This document shows positions 34,458 to 43,487 of a stretch of DNA of 64,000 bases, one piece after another. This DNA comes from Gilvimarinus gilvus (GTDB lineage: Bacteria; Pseudomonadota; Gammaproteobacteria; Pseudomonadales; Cellvibrionaceae), in the NCBI RefSeq assembly GCF_030518155.1, contig NZ_JAULRU010000569.1:283563-347562 (forward strand), given 5' to 3'. Below the pieces are notes generated by a model. That model was not told the origin of the DNA, did no database searches, and worked only from the letters and a program-made list of their open reading frames with translations. A program made the position numbers and the translations under genes. The first letter of the stretch is position 1. The number at the start of each line of letters is the position of its first letter.

Positions 34458-35063
34458 TCATCTGTGCGGCGCAATAACAATGTCGTAGACAGCACCACTT
34501 TTGACACTTGCCTGTATGCCAACAGGCTGATCAAACTCAGCCAGCACATTGGGGCTGGATACCAGTACAAATTGACCATCAGGCTCGAGCTCATAGACCC
34601 TAGATTCAAGATACACATACCCCTCGGAAGTTATACTCGGCAAAACGCTCAACCGCAGCTTGTTCTCTAACTCATATTCACTGACAACACCTAGCTGTCC
34701 GGTGAAGGTCACATTGGCAAACGTATGTCCGTTGTAACCCGCTTTCACGGCCAAAGTAATATTCTCTGCAGACTCAAACGTTGTAAAAGCAATTCCAACG
34801 ACAAGAACGACTGCGGCAATCATTGAGAACACCAAAGGCCTGCTCTTGCGCCAAGGTCGAGAAACCGGTGGCATTAACTCAGCTGCAGTCAGATCAAAGG
34901 CAGCCGCCAACGCTAGCGCGGACTCTTTAGAGGCCACGCCCTTATTCTCAATACGCTGCACCGTACGCAAACTAATGCCTGCCGTATCCGCCAGGTGCTG
35001 TTGACTCCACGCCCTCTGATTTCTTAATGTTATTAGTTTTTGAGTATTTATATTCACGTCCAT
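34458..35063 (-). CDS. Membrane-anchored XRE-type regulator
   Basis: A 201-residue protein combining an N-terminal XRE helix-turn-helix (residues 8-62: LITLRNQRAWSQQHLADTAG, ISLRTVQRIENKG) with one TM helix at about 77-94 (VFSMIAAVVLVVGIAFTTF) and a C-terminal periplasmic beta-rich domain (NVTFTGQLGVVSEYELENKL, YVYLESRVYEL). The layout resembles one-component membrane regulators such as RodZ-like proteins, but without RodZ features. The periplasmic domain could sense envelope conditions; targets are unknown. Confidence 0.75.
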   Translation of the reverse strand: MDVNINTQKLITLRNQRAWSQQHLADTAGISLRTVQRIENKGVASKESALALAAAFDLTAAELMPPVSRPWRKSRPLVFSMIAAVVLVVGIAFTTFESAENITLAVKAGYNGHTFANVTFTGQLGVVSEYELENKLRLSVLPSITSEGYVYLESRVYELEPDGQFVLVSSPNVLAEFDQPVGIQASVKSGAVYDIVIAPHR

Positions 35064-35402
35064 TTCTACGCCCTCGGTTACAATCCGGAAATTGTGCCCG
35101 AGACTGCGCCTCCCAGTGACGAATTCACTACGTTACTATTACGACATCTTTGCGACAGTGCTCATATTTAAACCAGAACAAACGTTACTTAGTCGATATG
35201 CAGGAAAAGTCCATGTGCATACAACCGACCAGAAATTAATGCTATAGAACAGCTGAGTGCCAGGAGCACATAAGGGAGGGCATTAAAGATCTATTTTCTG
35301 AGCCCTTGGGTAGGCTATATTGCGAACACTAACGAACAAAAGCACCAGCTTGAGCGCAAAACGAGAGCTGTTGCCGGAACACCCTCCCGGCAACAGCGGC
35401 AA
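35064..35402. other. 339-base spacer with a long hairpin
   Basis: It holds the XRE promoter and, near its end, an 11-base-pair stem: GCTGTTGCCGG (35367-35377) and CCGGCAACAGC (35387-35397), 5 bases after the dUTPase stop on the minus strand, followed by CTCTCGTTTTG. It probably terminates the tatD-side transcript though the T-run is short. Confidence 0.6.
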
Positions 35403-36035
35403 CTACGGCCTGGAATATCTATCCCCAAGCGCTGTATAAACATCCTTCGAAAAGCTCTGTGCAGAGGCATCCAACGCTTCAACCACTTCTACCAAATGCT
35501 CGTTGTCCTCGCGACCATCAAACCACAGTTTGCGGTAAGTTCCGTCTTTGTAACCGTTATCCTGACGGAAAAAATTCAGAACATTCTTGCCCACATAGCG
35601 ACGGTAAAGCTCGGCGTAGTCCATATTGACGCCGGCCAAAAGACGACCGAACAAGTCTAAGTGAAACTGTTGGTCTGCCAGTGTGGCCGCAGTGAACGCT
35701 TCAACATCGAGACGTAAATCAGTCTGATCGGTATTGATTACCAGCTCTCGGGCAACCTGATCGGCAATTGCATCCGGGCTGGCGCCGCCTTCCAATAATA
35801 TACTCAGCCCGAAGTGCCAAATATCCACCAGCTCCAAGGCCACCTGCTCGGTGTCGGGCGTTTGGTGCTTCCACCACTTCCAGCCGTAGTGATCCATCAG
35901 CTCGCCACACTCAATCCAAATTGCCCGATACCAGGCATTGCCCTGCACTCGCCACTCGGGGTGCACCTTACTGTTCATATCATCCTGCAACTGCAGCATG
36001 GTCAGAGTTTGTTGTTTTACAGTTTCCAATGACAC
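35403..36035 (-). CDS. All-alpha dimeric dUTPase (dUTPase-2 family)
   Basis: A 210-residue enzyme hydrolysing dUTP to dUMP and PPi, keeping uracil out of DNA. The metal-binding ExxE and ExxD motifs are E42/E45 (WIECGELMDHYGWKWWK) and E68/D71 (ALELVDIWHFG), diagnostic of the all-alpha NTP pyrophosphatase fold, which is unrelated to the trimeric Dut. It fits beside tmk and holB as a nucleotide/replication gene. The start follows the tatD stop by about 22 bases. Confidence 0.88.
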   Translation of the reverse strand: MSLETVKQQTLTMLQLQDDMNSKVHPEWRVQGNAWYRAIWIECGELMDHYGWKWWKHQTPDTEQVALELVDIWHFGLSILLEGGASPDAIADQVARELVINTDQTDLRLDVEAFTAATLADQQFHLDLFGRLLAGVNMDYAELYRRYVGKNVLNFFRQDNGYKDGTYRKLWFDGREDNEHLVEVVEALDASAQSFSKDVYTALGDRYSRP

Positions 36036-36057
36036 AGGGGTTCCTCGTGTACTTTTA

Positions 36058-36849
36058 TTATTCCGGACGATAGGCTTGAGCCCGATTAAACAGACGATAA
36101 AAATTTTCGGTGGTAATGTCGGCCAACTGCTCGAAACTTATGCCTTTAATATCGGCGACAAACTGCGCAACCTCATAGACATTTTTCGGCTCATTGGGTT
36201 TACCGCGGTACGGTACCGGTGCCAGATAGGGTGAATCCGTTTCGACCAACAAACGGTCCAGTGGCATTTTACGCGCGACCTCTTGCAGCTCTTTAGCGTT
36301 TTTAAAGGTCACAATGCCGGAGAGGGAAATGAAGTAGTTCATCTCCATGGCAGCCTCAGCCATCTCCCAACTTTCGGTAAAACAATGCAGCACACCGGCG
36401 TGCTCCGGATTGCCGTGCGCTTTAATTAATTCAAGCGTATCGGAACGCGCATCACGTGTGTGCACGACAACGGGCAGGCCAACCTCACCCGCCACCTCTA
36501 AATGCAGTGCAAAACTTGCTTTTTGCTCGGCAATGGAATCCGTTTCATGGTAGTAATCGAGGCCGGTTTCACCAATGGCGACGACCTTGTCGCGGCCCGC
36601 CCATGTGGTGAGCTGCTCACGGGTGGCAGTACCGGCACTGACATCGCACGGGTGCACTCCCACCGAGGCCAGCACGCTCGGGTGTTGGTGAGCAATATCA
36701 ATCACAGTTTCGACATTATCGAGACTGATGCTGATGCACAGCATCTGGCCGATACCGCGCTCGTGGGCTGCACTGAGTGCACCGGTTAATTTGCCATCGT
36801 AGGGTTCGAGTTTGAGGCGATCCAAGTGGCAATGGGAATCCACTAGCAT
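36058..36849 (-). CDS. tatD: TatD-family metal-dependent hydrolase (YcfH-like)
   Basis: A 263-residue TIM-barrel hydrolase. Metal ligands are H6 and H8 (SHCHLDRL), the glutamate in GETGLDYYHE (about residue 98) and the aspartate in VETDSPYLAP (about residue 206). Members act as 3'-5' DNA exonucleases or phosphodiesterases. The order tmk-holB-pilZ-tatD is standard in gammaproteobacteria, where this is the YcfH-type paralogue, not the tat-operon TatD. Confidence 0.9.
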   Translation of the reverse strand: MLVDSHCHLDRLKLEPYDGKLTGALSAAHERGIGQMLCISISLDNVETVIDIAHQHPSVLASVGVHPCDVSAGTATREQLTTWAGRDKVVAIGETGLDYYHETDSIAEQKASFALHLEVAGEVGLPVVVHTRDARSDTLELIKAHGNPEHAGVLHCFTESWEMAEAAMEMNYFISLSGIVTFKNAKELQEVARKMPLDRLLVETDSPYLAPVPYRGKPNEPKNVYEVAQFVADIKGISFEQLADITTENFYRLFNRAQAYRPE

Positions 36850-36894
36850 AATGTTGCCAATCGTTAAGTCGGTTTGAAGTCAGTAATGCGGATA

Positions 36895-37245
36895 TTACAT
36901 GGTGTGAGTCGGGCGGTCCGACTCCAGAGAACCCGCGAGATAGTTTTCGATTTTGGTCACCGCGGTATTATCCTCGTCGGTGAACTGCACCCCAATGCCG
37001 GCAGCGCGGTTGCCCTGCGCCCCTTTAGGTGTGAGCCACACCACCTTCCCGGCTACCGGAATTTTCTCCGGCTCGTCCATCAGGTTAAGCAGCATAAACA
37101 CCTCATCCCCCAGCTTGTAGGGTTTGCCGGTGGGAATGAACAGGCCGCCATTTTGCACAAAAGGCATATAGGCGGCATAGAGTACCGCCTTGTCCTTGAT
37201 TGTCAGCGAAAGTATGCCGTTGCGGGCGCCGCCTAGTGCTTGCAT
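36895..37245 (-). CDS. pilZ: PilZ-domain protein
   Basis: A 116-residue PilZ-like protein (GGLFIPTGKPYKLGDEVFMLLNL, VAGKVVWLTPKG, GIGVQFTDED). Its place between holB and tatD matches the PilZ of Pseudomonas, needed for type IV pilus assembly. The canonical c-di-GMP-binding RxxxR motif is not evident at the N-terminus, as expected for this PilZ, which does not bind the nucleotide. Confidence 0.85.
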   Translation of the reverse strand: MQALGGARNGILSLTIKDKAVLYAAYMPFVQNGGLFIPTGKPYKLGDEVFMLLNLMDEPEKIPVAGKVVWLTPKGAQGNRAAGIGVQFTDEDNTAVTKIENYLAGSLESDRPTHTM

Positions 37246-37358
37246 TGATCAGTCTTCCAAATTCATTCAGTTTGTTAACACTAATCCATAACCCATTGAC
37301 TGTCCAGCTCGAAAGTGCCCTAAGAGCATCGCCCAAACGCCTGATTTATTGGGCCGGC

Positions 37359-38438
37359 TCAGTCTTGCAGCTCGTCCGACAACAAGCCAATGGACAGCGC
37401 GTACTTAAAAGCCGGGTTAAAGCTCATCAGGGTGCAAAAATTGCGATATACGACATAACCGCGATTATCCCCCTTGTCGGCCACGATCAAAGCGGCCGGA
37501 ATCGATACATCGGGAAGATCAGAGCCGTCAGCTCGACGCACCCCCAACTCCTGCCACTTTCTCAGGTCACGCCAGGCGCCCAGTGACTTAAAGCGCTTGC
37601 AATCGGCATCCGGTGTAACGCCACGGTCCTGATCCGCCATTAATGCCGCCTCACCGCCGGGTGGAAAGCGGATTGCCCTGCCCCAGGTTTGATCATCGCG
37701 CCAGCCCCGGCTATTAAAATAGTAGGCGATTGAGGCAAATACATCGGCCTCGGAGCCCCAAATATCTTTTTTGCCGTCGCCGTCAAAGTCCTGCGCATAA
37801 GATTGATAGCTGGTAGGCATAAACTGGGACTGTCCCAGGGCTCCGGCCCACGAGCTTTTCATCTCCGCCATGGTGGGGAAACCGCTATCGACCATTTCCA
37901 GAGCGGCAAGAAACTCTTTACGAAAGTAAGCGCCGCGCCGTTTGTCATAGGCCAGCGTCGCCAGTACGTTAAATGCCGACTCCTTCAGGGGGAAGGTACC
38001 GTAGTTGGTTTCCATGCCCCAAATCGCCAACAGAAAACGAGGCTGCACACCATAGTGCTCGGACACCTGCTTGAGCACTTGTTCGTGTTCATCGGCTAGC
38101 TTGCGACCCGTCGTTTTCTTCCAGTCACTGAGGCGCCGACTTAAATAGCCATCATATGTTTCCACCACCTCAGCCTGCGAGCGGTCATTCTTAATGATGC
38201 GCTTTACCGGCGGGGTAATGCCGGCAAAAGCCTGCTCAAGCGTCGATTCACTGATGCCTTTTTGCGCGGCTTCGGCCCGAAGGGCATCCAACCACTGATA
38301 AAAATCACTGTTGTCTTCCTCGGCTTGCGCCCAAGTGGCCCCAGCCAGCAGTAACAGCAGGGCCGTAACAACGGCTTTTAAGCGAACAGACAGCAGGTGG
38401 CGCGGGCGGCACACACCGTTCGGCATTTTTAAGGTCAT
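37359..38438 (-). CDS. Lytic murein transglycosylase, MltB-like (SLT_2, GH103)
   Basis: A 359-residue exported enzyme cleaving peptidoglycan to 1,6-anhydromuropeptides. An N-terminal signal anchor (about residues 20-39, AVVTALLLLLAGATWAQA) is followed by the SLT_2 domain: catalytic glutamate E143 (AIWGMETNYG) and GQSQFMPTSYQSYAQDFDGDGKKD across about residues 196-220. It lies 18 bases after holB and is inserted between holB and pilZ. Confidence 0.9.
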   Translation of the reverse strand: MTLKMPNGVCRPRHLLSVRLKAVVTALLLLLAGATWAQAEEDNSDFYQWLDALRAEAAQKGISESTLEQAFAGITPPVKRIIKNDRSQAEVVETYDGYLSRRLSDWKKTTGRKLADEHEQVLKQVSEHYGVQPRFLLAIWGMETNYGTFPLKESAFNVLATLAYDKRRGAYFRKEFLAALEMVDSGFPTMAEMKSSWAGALGQSQFMPTSYQSYAQDFDGDGKKDIWGSEADVFASIAYYFNSRGWRDDQTWGRAIRFPPGGEAALMADQDRGVTPDADCKRFKSLGAWRDLRKWQELGVRRADGSDLPDVSIPAALIVADKGDNRGYVVYRNFCTLMSFNPAFKYALSIGLLSDELQD

Positions 38439-38456
38439 AAGTTTACATCCAACTGA

Positions 38457-39467
38457 TCACGGCTTCGACTGGCGGGTTTTTAACAGCACCCCCCAATCCA
38501 TTAACAGCTCTTCAAGTAATAATTGTTTATTCGGGTTGGCACCACTGGCCAGACGTTTTTTGCAGCCAAGCAATTTCTCCTGAAAGCGATGCACAAGTAC
38601 CGGCTGCATCATACGTAACGATTGCCTTATGGCTTCATCCAGTTGTTCAATATGCGGTATCGGGGCTCCCACTTGCCAGCACGACAAATCGTGTAGCCAA
38701 CTGATCAGCCAGTTTACCTGCTCTACCACATCGCCTTTTTGCCAGTCACCGGCAACAACCACAGGGTCGGCCTGCCCGAGCGTCAGGCGCCCCATGTCGT
38801 TGAGCCAGCCTTGTTGTCGCTCCAGGGCATCACCCTGCACCAGGTCGCGTGCCCGCAAAGGAGCACCTCGAGCCATTGCCAGTAACTCCTTGGCATTGTA
38901 ATCAGTGCCAGAGACTAAAGGCGTGAGCCAGTGCAGACTTTGCTCGGCCGGCGGTATGGCCAAACTGCGAATCTGACAGCGACTGCGAATGGTTGGCAAC
39001 ACAGAGCTGGGCGCATCACTCACCAACACCAACAGGGTTTTCTCGGCGGGCTCTTCCAGTGTTTTTAACAGGGCATTGGCAGCATTGGTGTTCATGGCCT
39101 CGGCCGGCTCCAACACTACAACCTTGTAACCCGACTGCTGCGCGGTTTTACCCTGAGTTTCTGCCAGTGCACGAATATCATCTACGCGAATTGCCTTACC
39201 CGGCTCCTCCGGCGCCACCGTCTTATAGTCCGGGTGGGTTCCCGCCTTATTTAACTCGCAGGATTTACACCGGCCACAGGCCGACTCTGAGCGCGGGGAC
39301 TGGCACAACAAATACTGCGCCATAACCCGGGCAAAATGACGCTTACCCAAGCCCTGCGGGCCCGCCAACATAATAGCGTGAGGCAGGCGTTCGCTGAGAA
39401 CTTGCTGGTAAAAGCTCTGCCAAATATCGTGCTGCCAAGGGTAAGGTAACGCCGGAAAATCGCTCAT
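38457..39467 (-). CDS. holB: DNA polymerase III delta-prime subunit
   Basis: A 336-residue clamp-loader subunit. AAA+ P-loop-like GPQGLGKRHF (residues 36-45), zinc module C55, C64, C67 and C70, the DNA/ATP sensor region VVLEPAEAMNTNAANALLKT and the SRC motif (IRSRCQ). It belongs with tmk and the transglycosylase/pilZ/tatD genes. Its normal upstream neighbour tmk is separated from it by the oppositely oriented rluA. Confidence 0.93.
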   Translation of the reverse strand: MSDFPALPYPWQHDIWQSFYQQVLSERLPHAIMLAGPQGLGKRHFARVMAQYLLCQSPRSESACGRCKSCELNKAGTHPDYKTVAPEEPGKAIRVDDIRALAETQGKTAQQSGYKVVVLEPAEAMNTNAANALLKTLEEPAEKTLLVLVSDAPSSVLPTIRSRCQIRSLAIPPAEQSLHWLTPLVSGTDYNAKELLAMARGAPLRARDLVQGDALERQQGWLNDMGRLTLGQADPVVVAGDWQKGDVVEQVNWLISWLHDLSCWQVGAPIPHIEQLDEAIRQSLRMMQPVLVHRFQEKLLGCKKRLASGANPNKQLLLEELLMDWGVLLKTRQSKP

Positions 39468-39562
39468 GAGTATCTATTTACAGACTTCTTTGACCTGAAG
39501 CTTATCAAGCCCCCCGCCGATTTGCGATAATTGCGCTCTTAAATTTTGCAACGAGCTGCATT

Positions 39563-40219
39563 ATGCCCTGTTCCACTGACCCACTGACCCCTTCTGTTTC
39601 TATTATTTGGCAGGATGCAGACCTTCTGGTTGTCAACAAACCATCCGGATTGCTAACGGTGCCCGGGCGCGGCCCGGACAAACAAGACTGTCTCATTAAC
39701 CGCCTGCTGGTAGATTATCCCAACAGCCGCATAGTCCACCGGCTGGATCAGCCAACATCAGGGTTAGTGCTGGTTCCGCAAAATCATCACGCTCATAAAA
39801 CCTTAGGTAAACAGTTTGAGCAGCGGCAGATCAGCAAACGGTACCTCGCGGTCGTGGGGGGATTGCTAGAGCAAGATCAGGGCGACATTGAGTTGCCGCT
39901 TATTTGCGACTGGCCAAACCGCCCCAGACAAATGGTTGACTTTGCCAACGGCAAACACGCCCTAACCCGCTACCGGGTCATTGCGCGCGACAATGAAAAG
40001 CGGCGCACCCGGGTCGCCTTGACGCCGGTAACCGGCCGTTCGCACCAGCTGCGCGTTCATATGCAGGCCCTTGGCCACCCGATACTGGGCGACAATTTTT
40101 ACGCGACACAGACCTTGCGTGATGCCTCAGAGCGCTTGCTGCTGCACGCCGAGTGGATAAGCTTTGCACACCCGGTGACAGGCGACACCGTTAGCCTTGA
40201 GTGTCCCAGCGAGTTTTAA
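39563..40219 (+). CDS. rluA: RluA-family pseudouridine synthase
   Basis: A 218-residue pseudouridine synthase; the size and motif IVHRLDQPTSGLVLV (catalytic Asp about residue 57) match RluA, which modifies 23S rRNA U746 and tRNA U32. Other conserved elements are LLTVPGRGP and GRSHQLRVHMQALGHPILGD. It sits on the opposite strand between tmk and holB and its 3' end overlaps that of tmk by 29 bases. A different single-domain RluA/TruC paralogue is possible. Confidence 0.82.
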   Translation: MPCSTDPLTPSVSIIWQDADLLVVNKPSGLLTVPGRGPDKQDCLINRLLVDYPNSRIVHRLDQPTSGLVLVPQNHHAHKTLGKQFEQRQISKRYLAVVGGLLEQDQGDIELPLICDWPNRPRQMVDFANGKHALTRYRVIARDNEKRRTRVALTPVTGRSHQLRVHMQALGHPILGDNFYATQTLRDASERLLLHAEWISFAHPVTGDTVSLECPSEF

Positions 40220-40835
40220 CGGACTCGAGTCCGCGGGCGATATCCGCCTGCACTTGCTGCAGCGGCTGCCCTGCATTCACCAGTAAATAACGCTCGGGCG
40301 CGGCCTCGACCCGGGCCCGGTAGGCGCTGCGCACCCGGTTAAAAAAGGCAATATCTTCGTGCTCGAAACGATCGAGTTCAGCGCGAGCGGCGGCTCGGGC
40401 CAAACCAACTTCGGGCTCGATATCGAGAATAATCGTTAAATCGGGGCGCAGCTCGTCTTGCACGCAATTTTCTAACTGTTCAATTAGCTTGCAATCAAGG
40501 CCGCGCCCGCCGCCTTGATAAGCATAGGTCGCATCGGTAAAACGGTCGCTCAATACCCAATCGCCGCGCTCCAGACTGGGGACAATCATCTGCTCTAAGT
40601 GCTGCGCCCGCGCCGCAAAAACCATTAATAATTCGGCTTTGTGACTGACGATTTCACTGCGATTCTCCAGCAGTAGCTCGCGAATTTGCTCAGCTAAAGG
40701 GGTCCCACCGGGCTCGCGGGTTTGTACTATGGTTTGCCCCCAGCTGCGCACAAGCTCGCTCACAAATGCCAAATTCGTACTCTTACCGACCCCCTCGGTG
40801 CCTTCGACAGTGATAAATCGACCCTTGCGTGTCAC
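40191..40835 (-). CDS. tmk: Thymidylate kinase
   Basis: A 214-residue dTMP kinase making dTDP. P-loop EGTEGVGKST (residues 11-20); DR motif WVLSDRFTDATYAYQGGGRGLD. The last 29 bases are shared antisense with the rluA 3' end, so both C-termini are co-constrained. It normally precedes holB directly. Confidence 0.95.
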   Translation of the reverse strand: MTRKGRFITVEGTEGVGKSTNLAFVSELVRSWGQTIVQTREPGGTPLAEQIRELLLENRSEIVSHKAELLMVFAARAQHLEQMIVPSLERGDWVLSDRFTDATYAYQGGGRGLDCKLIEQLENCVQDELRPDLTIILDIEPEVGLARAAARAELDRFEHEDIAFFNRVRSAYRARVEAAPERYLLVNAGQPLQQVQADIARGLESVKTRWDTQG

Positions 40836-41039
40836 GCATTACTCCCCAATTCATTTCCGTACCCTTGACCTTACCCCAAGGTCAAGCCGCACACTTAATC
40901 TTTTAAGCACTATATTTAATGCCATCGACAAACCGCGTGGGTACGAAGTTTACACACAGTCTTGGCCCAGCACGAGCCAGTTAAGACTTTGGCCACTCGC
41001 TGAGCCTTGTTAAGCGACAATTCTGAGCCAGATAAAAAA

Positions 41040-41068
41040 TTGTCATCAAACCATCTTTACAATGTAAA
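41040..41068 (+). promoter_or_regulatory. Candidate promoter and operator of the MMPL operon
   Basis: TTGTCA (41040-41045), 17-base spacer, TGTAAA (41063-41068) fits a sigma70 promoter. The -10 is the right half of a palindrome TTTACAATGTAAA (41056-41068), so a repressor could block it; the TetR protein encoded at the end of the cluster is a candidate. The rest of the 308-base gap (40836-41144) shows nothing I can name. Confidence 0.4.
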
Positions 41069-41144
41069 CTTTACGGTGTTAACTATGCGCATTGTCGCGC
41101 TGGCCCCTGAGTGCCAGCCACGCCTTTAATCAGGAGGATTTAAC

Positions 41145-43487
41145 GTGCAGAGGTTTATCTCGCTTTGGGCCAAACTGGTGGTGCGAGGCCGCTGGTGGGT
41201 TATCGCACTGGCTGTAATCGGCTTTGGCTTGGCCTTTTTACCAATGGGCAAACTCTATTACGACAACGCCAACGAACGCTTCTTTGTGGAAGGTGACCCA
41301 AATCTCGTCGCTTTCAACCAATTGCTGGATTTGTTTGGCGACATTGAGTACCTGTCGGTCGGGCTAGAGGCGAGCGGCACAGACGATGTGTTTAGCGCTA
41401 CCAATTTAGCGGTCATCCAGGACATCACCGAGTTTTTAGAAGACCAACCGCAAGTCACTCAGGTGCGCTCACTCACCAAATACGAATACACCCACTCCGA
41501 TGGTGCCATGATGGCTACCGACGAGTTACTGGAAGATATTAGCGACGAGTATTACCGCGATCAGGGGCGCAAGCTCATCGGCGAGCAGCCGATGGCTCTG
41601 GGCAGCTTGATCACCGAAGACCTCAAACACACCAGAGTTGTTGCTCGCGTGCGTTATCAGGTCGGCAGCAGCGATAATAAAATCACATTGATGACGAACC
41701 TCCGCCAATTTTTAGCCGATCAGCGCTACATTGAAAATGGCATTAACCTGCGGCTAAGCGGGCAGCCGGTATTTAATGAACAATTTGAGGTGTTAACCAA
41801 ACGCGATCAGAGCTGGATTAACCCCACCATGGCAGTGGTGATGATCATTATTTTGTTTATCAGTTTTCGTTCATGGTTGGCCATGCTCTTGCCCTGGGTC
41901 GTCATCGGCACCAGCATTGTCTATGTTACCGGCATACAAGGGCTTATGGTTTGGCCCCATTCGGTCGTGGAATCGGCGTTAGTACCAGCGCTAATTATCA
42001 TTGGCATTGGTATTTCCGTGCACGTATTGGTGGAGTTCTACCACGGCCGCAGTGACGGGCTAGCCCCTCGCGAAGCGTCGGAACAAACCATCCGCACTTT
42101 GTGGGTGCCTGCATTTTATACAGCGCTGACCACTGCAGCGGGCTTTTTAGCCTTGAGTGTTACCGAACTTTTGCCCGTCAAACAATTTGCCTGGCTGGGC
42201 GCCATTGGCGCAATGATGTTGTTCTTCGTATCCTTTACTTTACTGCCTGCGGTGCTGAGTTTTGTAAAGCCTTTTTCGATCAAAACGGACCGGGCGGTCA
42301 GTTCCGGTTTTGTCGCGCGCCTTACACAAAAACTGCCAGAGTTCACTCAGCACTACCGTAAACCACTGTTGGGTTTCGGGCTAATTTTGTTACTGGGCAG
42401 CATAGCGCTAGTGCCACAACTAAACATTGACTCCAACTTTATCACCTACTTTAAGCAAGACAACACTACCCGGCAGGATCTGGAATATTTTGATCAAACC
42501 TACAATGGCATTCAGAACATTGATGTGATCATTGATAGCGGAAGTGAAGGCGGCATTCACGAACCAGCCTTTTTACGGGAAGTCGACGCTTTGCAAACCT
42601 GGCTGGAGTCTCTACCCGAAACCGGGGCCGTAAACTCGCTCGTGGATTTCCATCGCGAAATTAACCAAGCCCTGCACTTCGACGATCCCGAGTGGTACCA
42701 GTTGCCCACCGACAGGCAAATGGCGGCTCAATTTTTATTACTGTATGACAACACCGGAGCTGAAGAAGACCTAACGGATGCCAAAGATTTTTACGAGCGT
42801 TATTTACGCCTGTCTGTCCCAATTAAAAATCTGGACGCCAGCGACACCCGCGCTCTTCTCGGCGGTATTGAAAATCACCTCGCCGAACAACACCCGGGCT
42901 TGAACGTTCAGCTTACCGGCTCATTAGTCATGTACAACGCGCAGGACATATACATCAACGAGGGTATGACCAAATCTTTCTCGGTGGCATTGGTCATCAT
43001 TGGTCTTAGCTTTATTGTGTTATTCCGTTCGGTCAAATATGGCCTTATTGCCCTGATTCCCAGTGTGGTGCCCATCTTAATTACCGGAGCCCTTTTGGTG
43101 GTGCTTGGCATTCCGCTTAACCTGGGCACCATGATCGTCGGCGCCATGACGATGGGTATAGCCGTAGACGATGCTATTCATGTCATGAACCGCTACCTAA
43201 CGGCGAGAAGGAGTGGCTTAAACACCCGCGAAGCTCTCAAAAAAACCATGAACCAAGCTGGGCGCGCGGTAATTTTCACCTCCATCGTACTGGTGTGTGG
43301 CTTCAGCGTAATGTTACTGGGCTCGTTTATTCCGTATATCTACACAGGTCTTTTCGCGGCAACGATTATGGCTCTGGCGCTACTCGGTGACTTGTTGTTT
43401 TTACCCGCATTGTTGTTCGTTATCGACCGAAAAAGTGACGCTAAACTCGCCGCCAAAACCAATTTGCAAGAGGAGTTATCGAAATGA
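41145..43487 (+). CDS. MMPL/RND-family exporter
   Basis: A 780-residue inner-membrane RND protein of the MMPL/HpnN type, with twelve TM segments in two halves and two periplasmic loops of about 180 residues. It starts at GTG (41145), 7 bases after AGGAGG. The second-half signature GAMTMGIAVDDAIHVMNRYL is typical. MMPL proteins transport lipids or other hydrophobic molecules. It is coupled by ATGA overlap to a LolA-like gene, which then overlaps an outer-membrane barrel gene. The trio implies transport of a hydrophobic compound from inner to outer membrane. Confidence 0.88.
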   Translation: MQRFISLWAKLVVRGRWWVIALAVIGFGLAFLPMGKLYYDNANERFFVEGDPNLVAFNQLLDLFGDIEYLSVGLEASGTDDVFSATNLAVIQDITEFLEDQPQVTQVRSLTKYEYTHSDGAMMATDELLEDISDEYYRDQGRKLIGEQPMALGSLITEDLKHTRVVARVRYQVGSSDNKITLMTNLRQFLADQRYIENGINLRLSGQPVFNEQFEVLTKRDQSWINPTMAVVMIIILFISFRSWLAMLLPWVVIGTSIVYVTGIQGLMVWPHSVVESALVPALIIIGIGISVHVLVEFYHGRSDGLAPREASEQTIRTLWVPAFYTALTTAAGFLALSVTELLPVKQFAWLGAIGAMMLFFVSFTLLPAVLSFVKPFSIKTDRAVSSGFVARLTQKLPEFTQHYRKPLLGFGLILLLGSIALVPQLNIDSNFITYFKQDNTTRQDLEYFDQTYNGIQNIDVIIDSGSEGGIHEPAFLREVDALQTWLESLPETGAVNSLVDFHREINQALHFDDPEWYQLPTDRQMAAQFLLLYDNTGAEEDLTDAKDFYERYLRLSVPIKNLDASDTRALLGGIENHLAEQHPGLNVQLTGSLVMYNAQDIYINEGMTKSFSVALVIIGLSFIVLFRSVKYGLIALIPSVVPILITGALLVVLGIPLNLGTMIVGAMTMGIAVDDAIHVMNRYLTARRSGLNTREALKKTMNQAGRAVIFTSIVLVCGFSVMLLGSFIPYIYTGLFAATIMALALLGDLLFLPALLFVIDRKSDAKLAAKTNLQEELSK

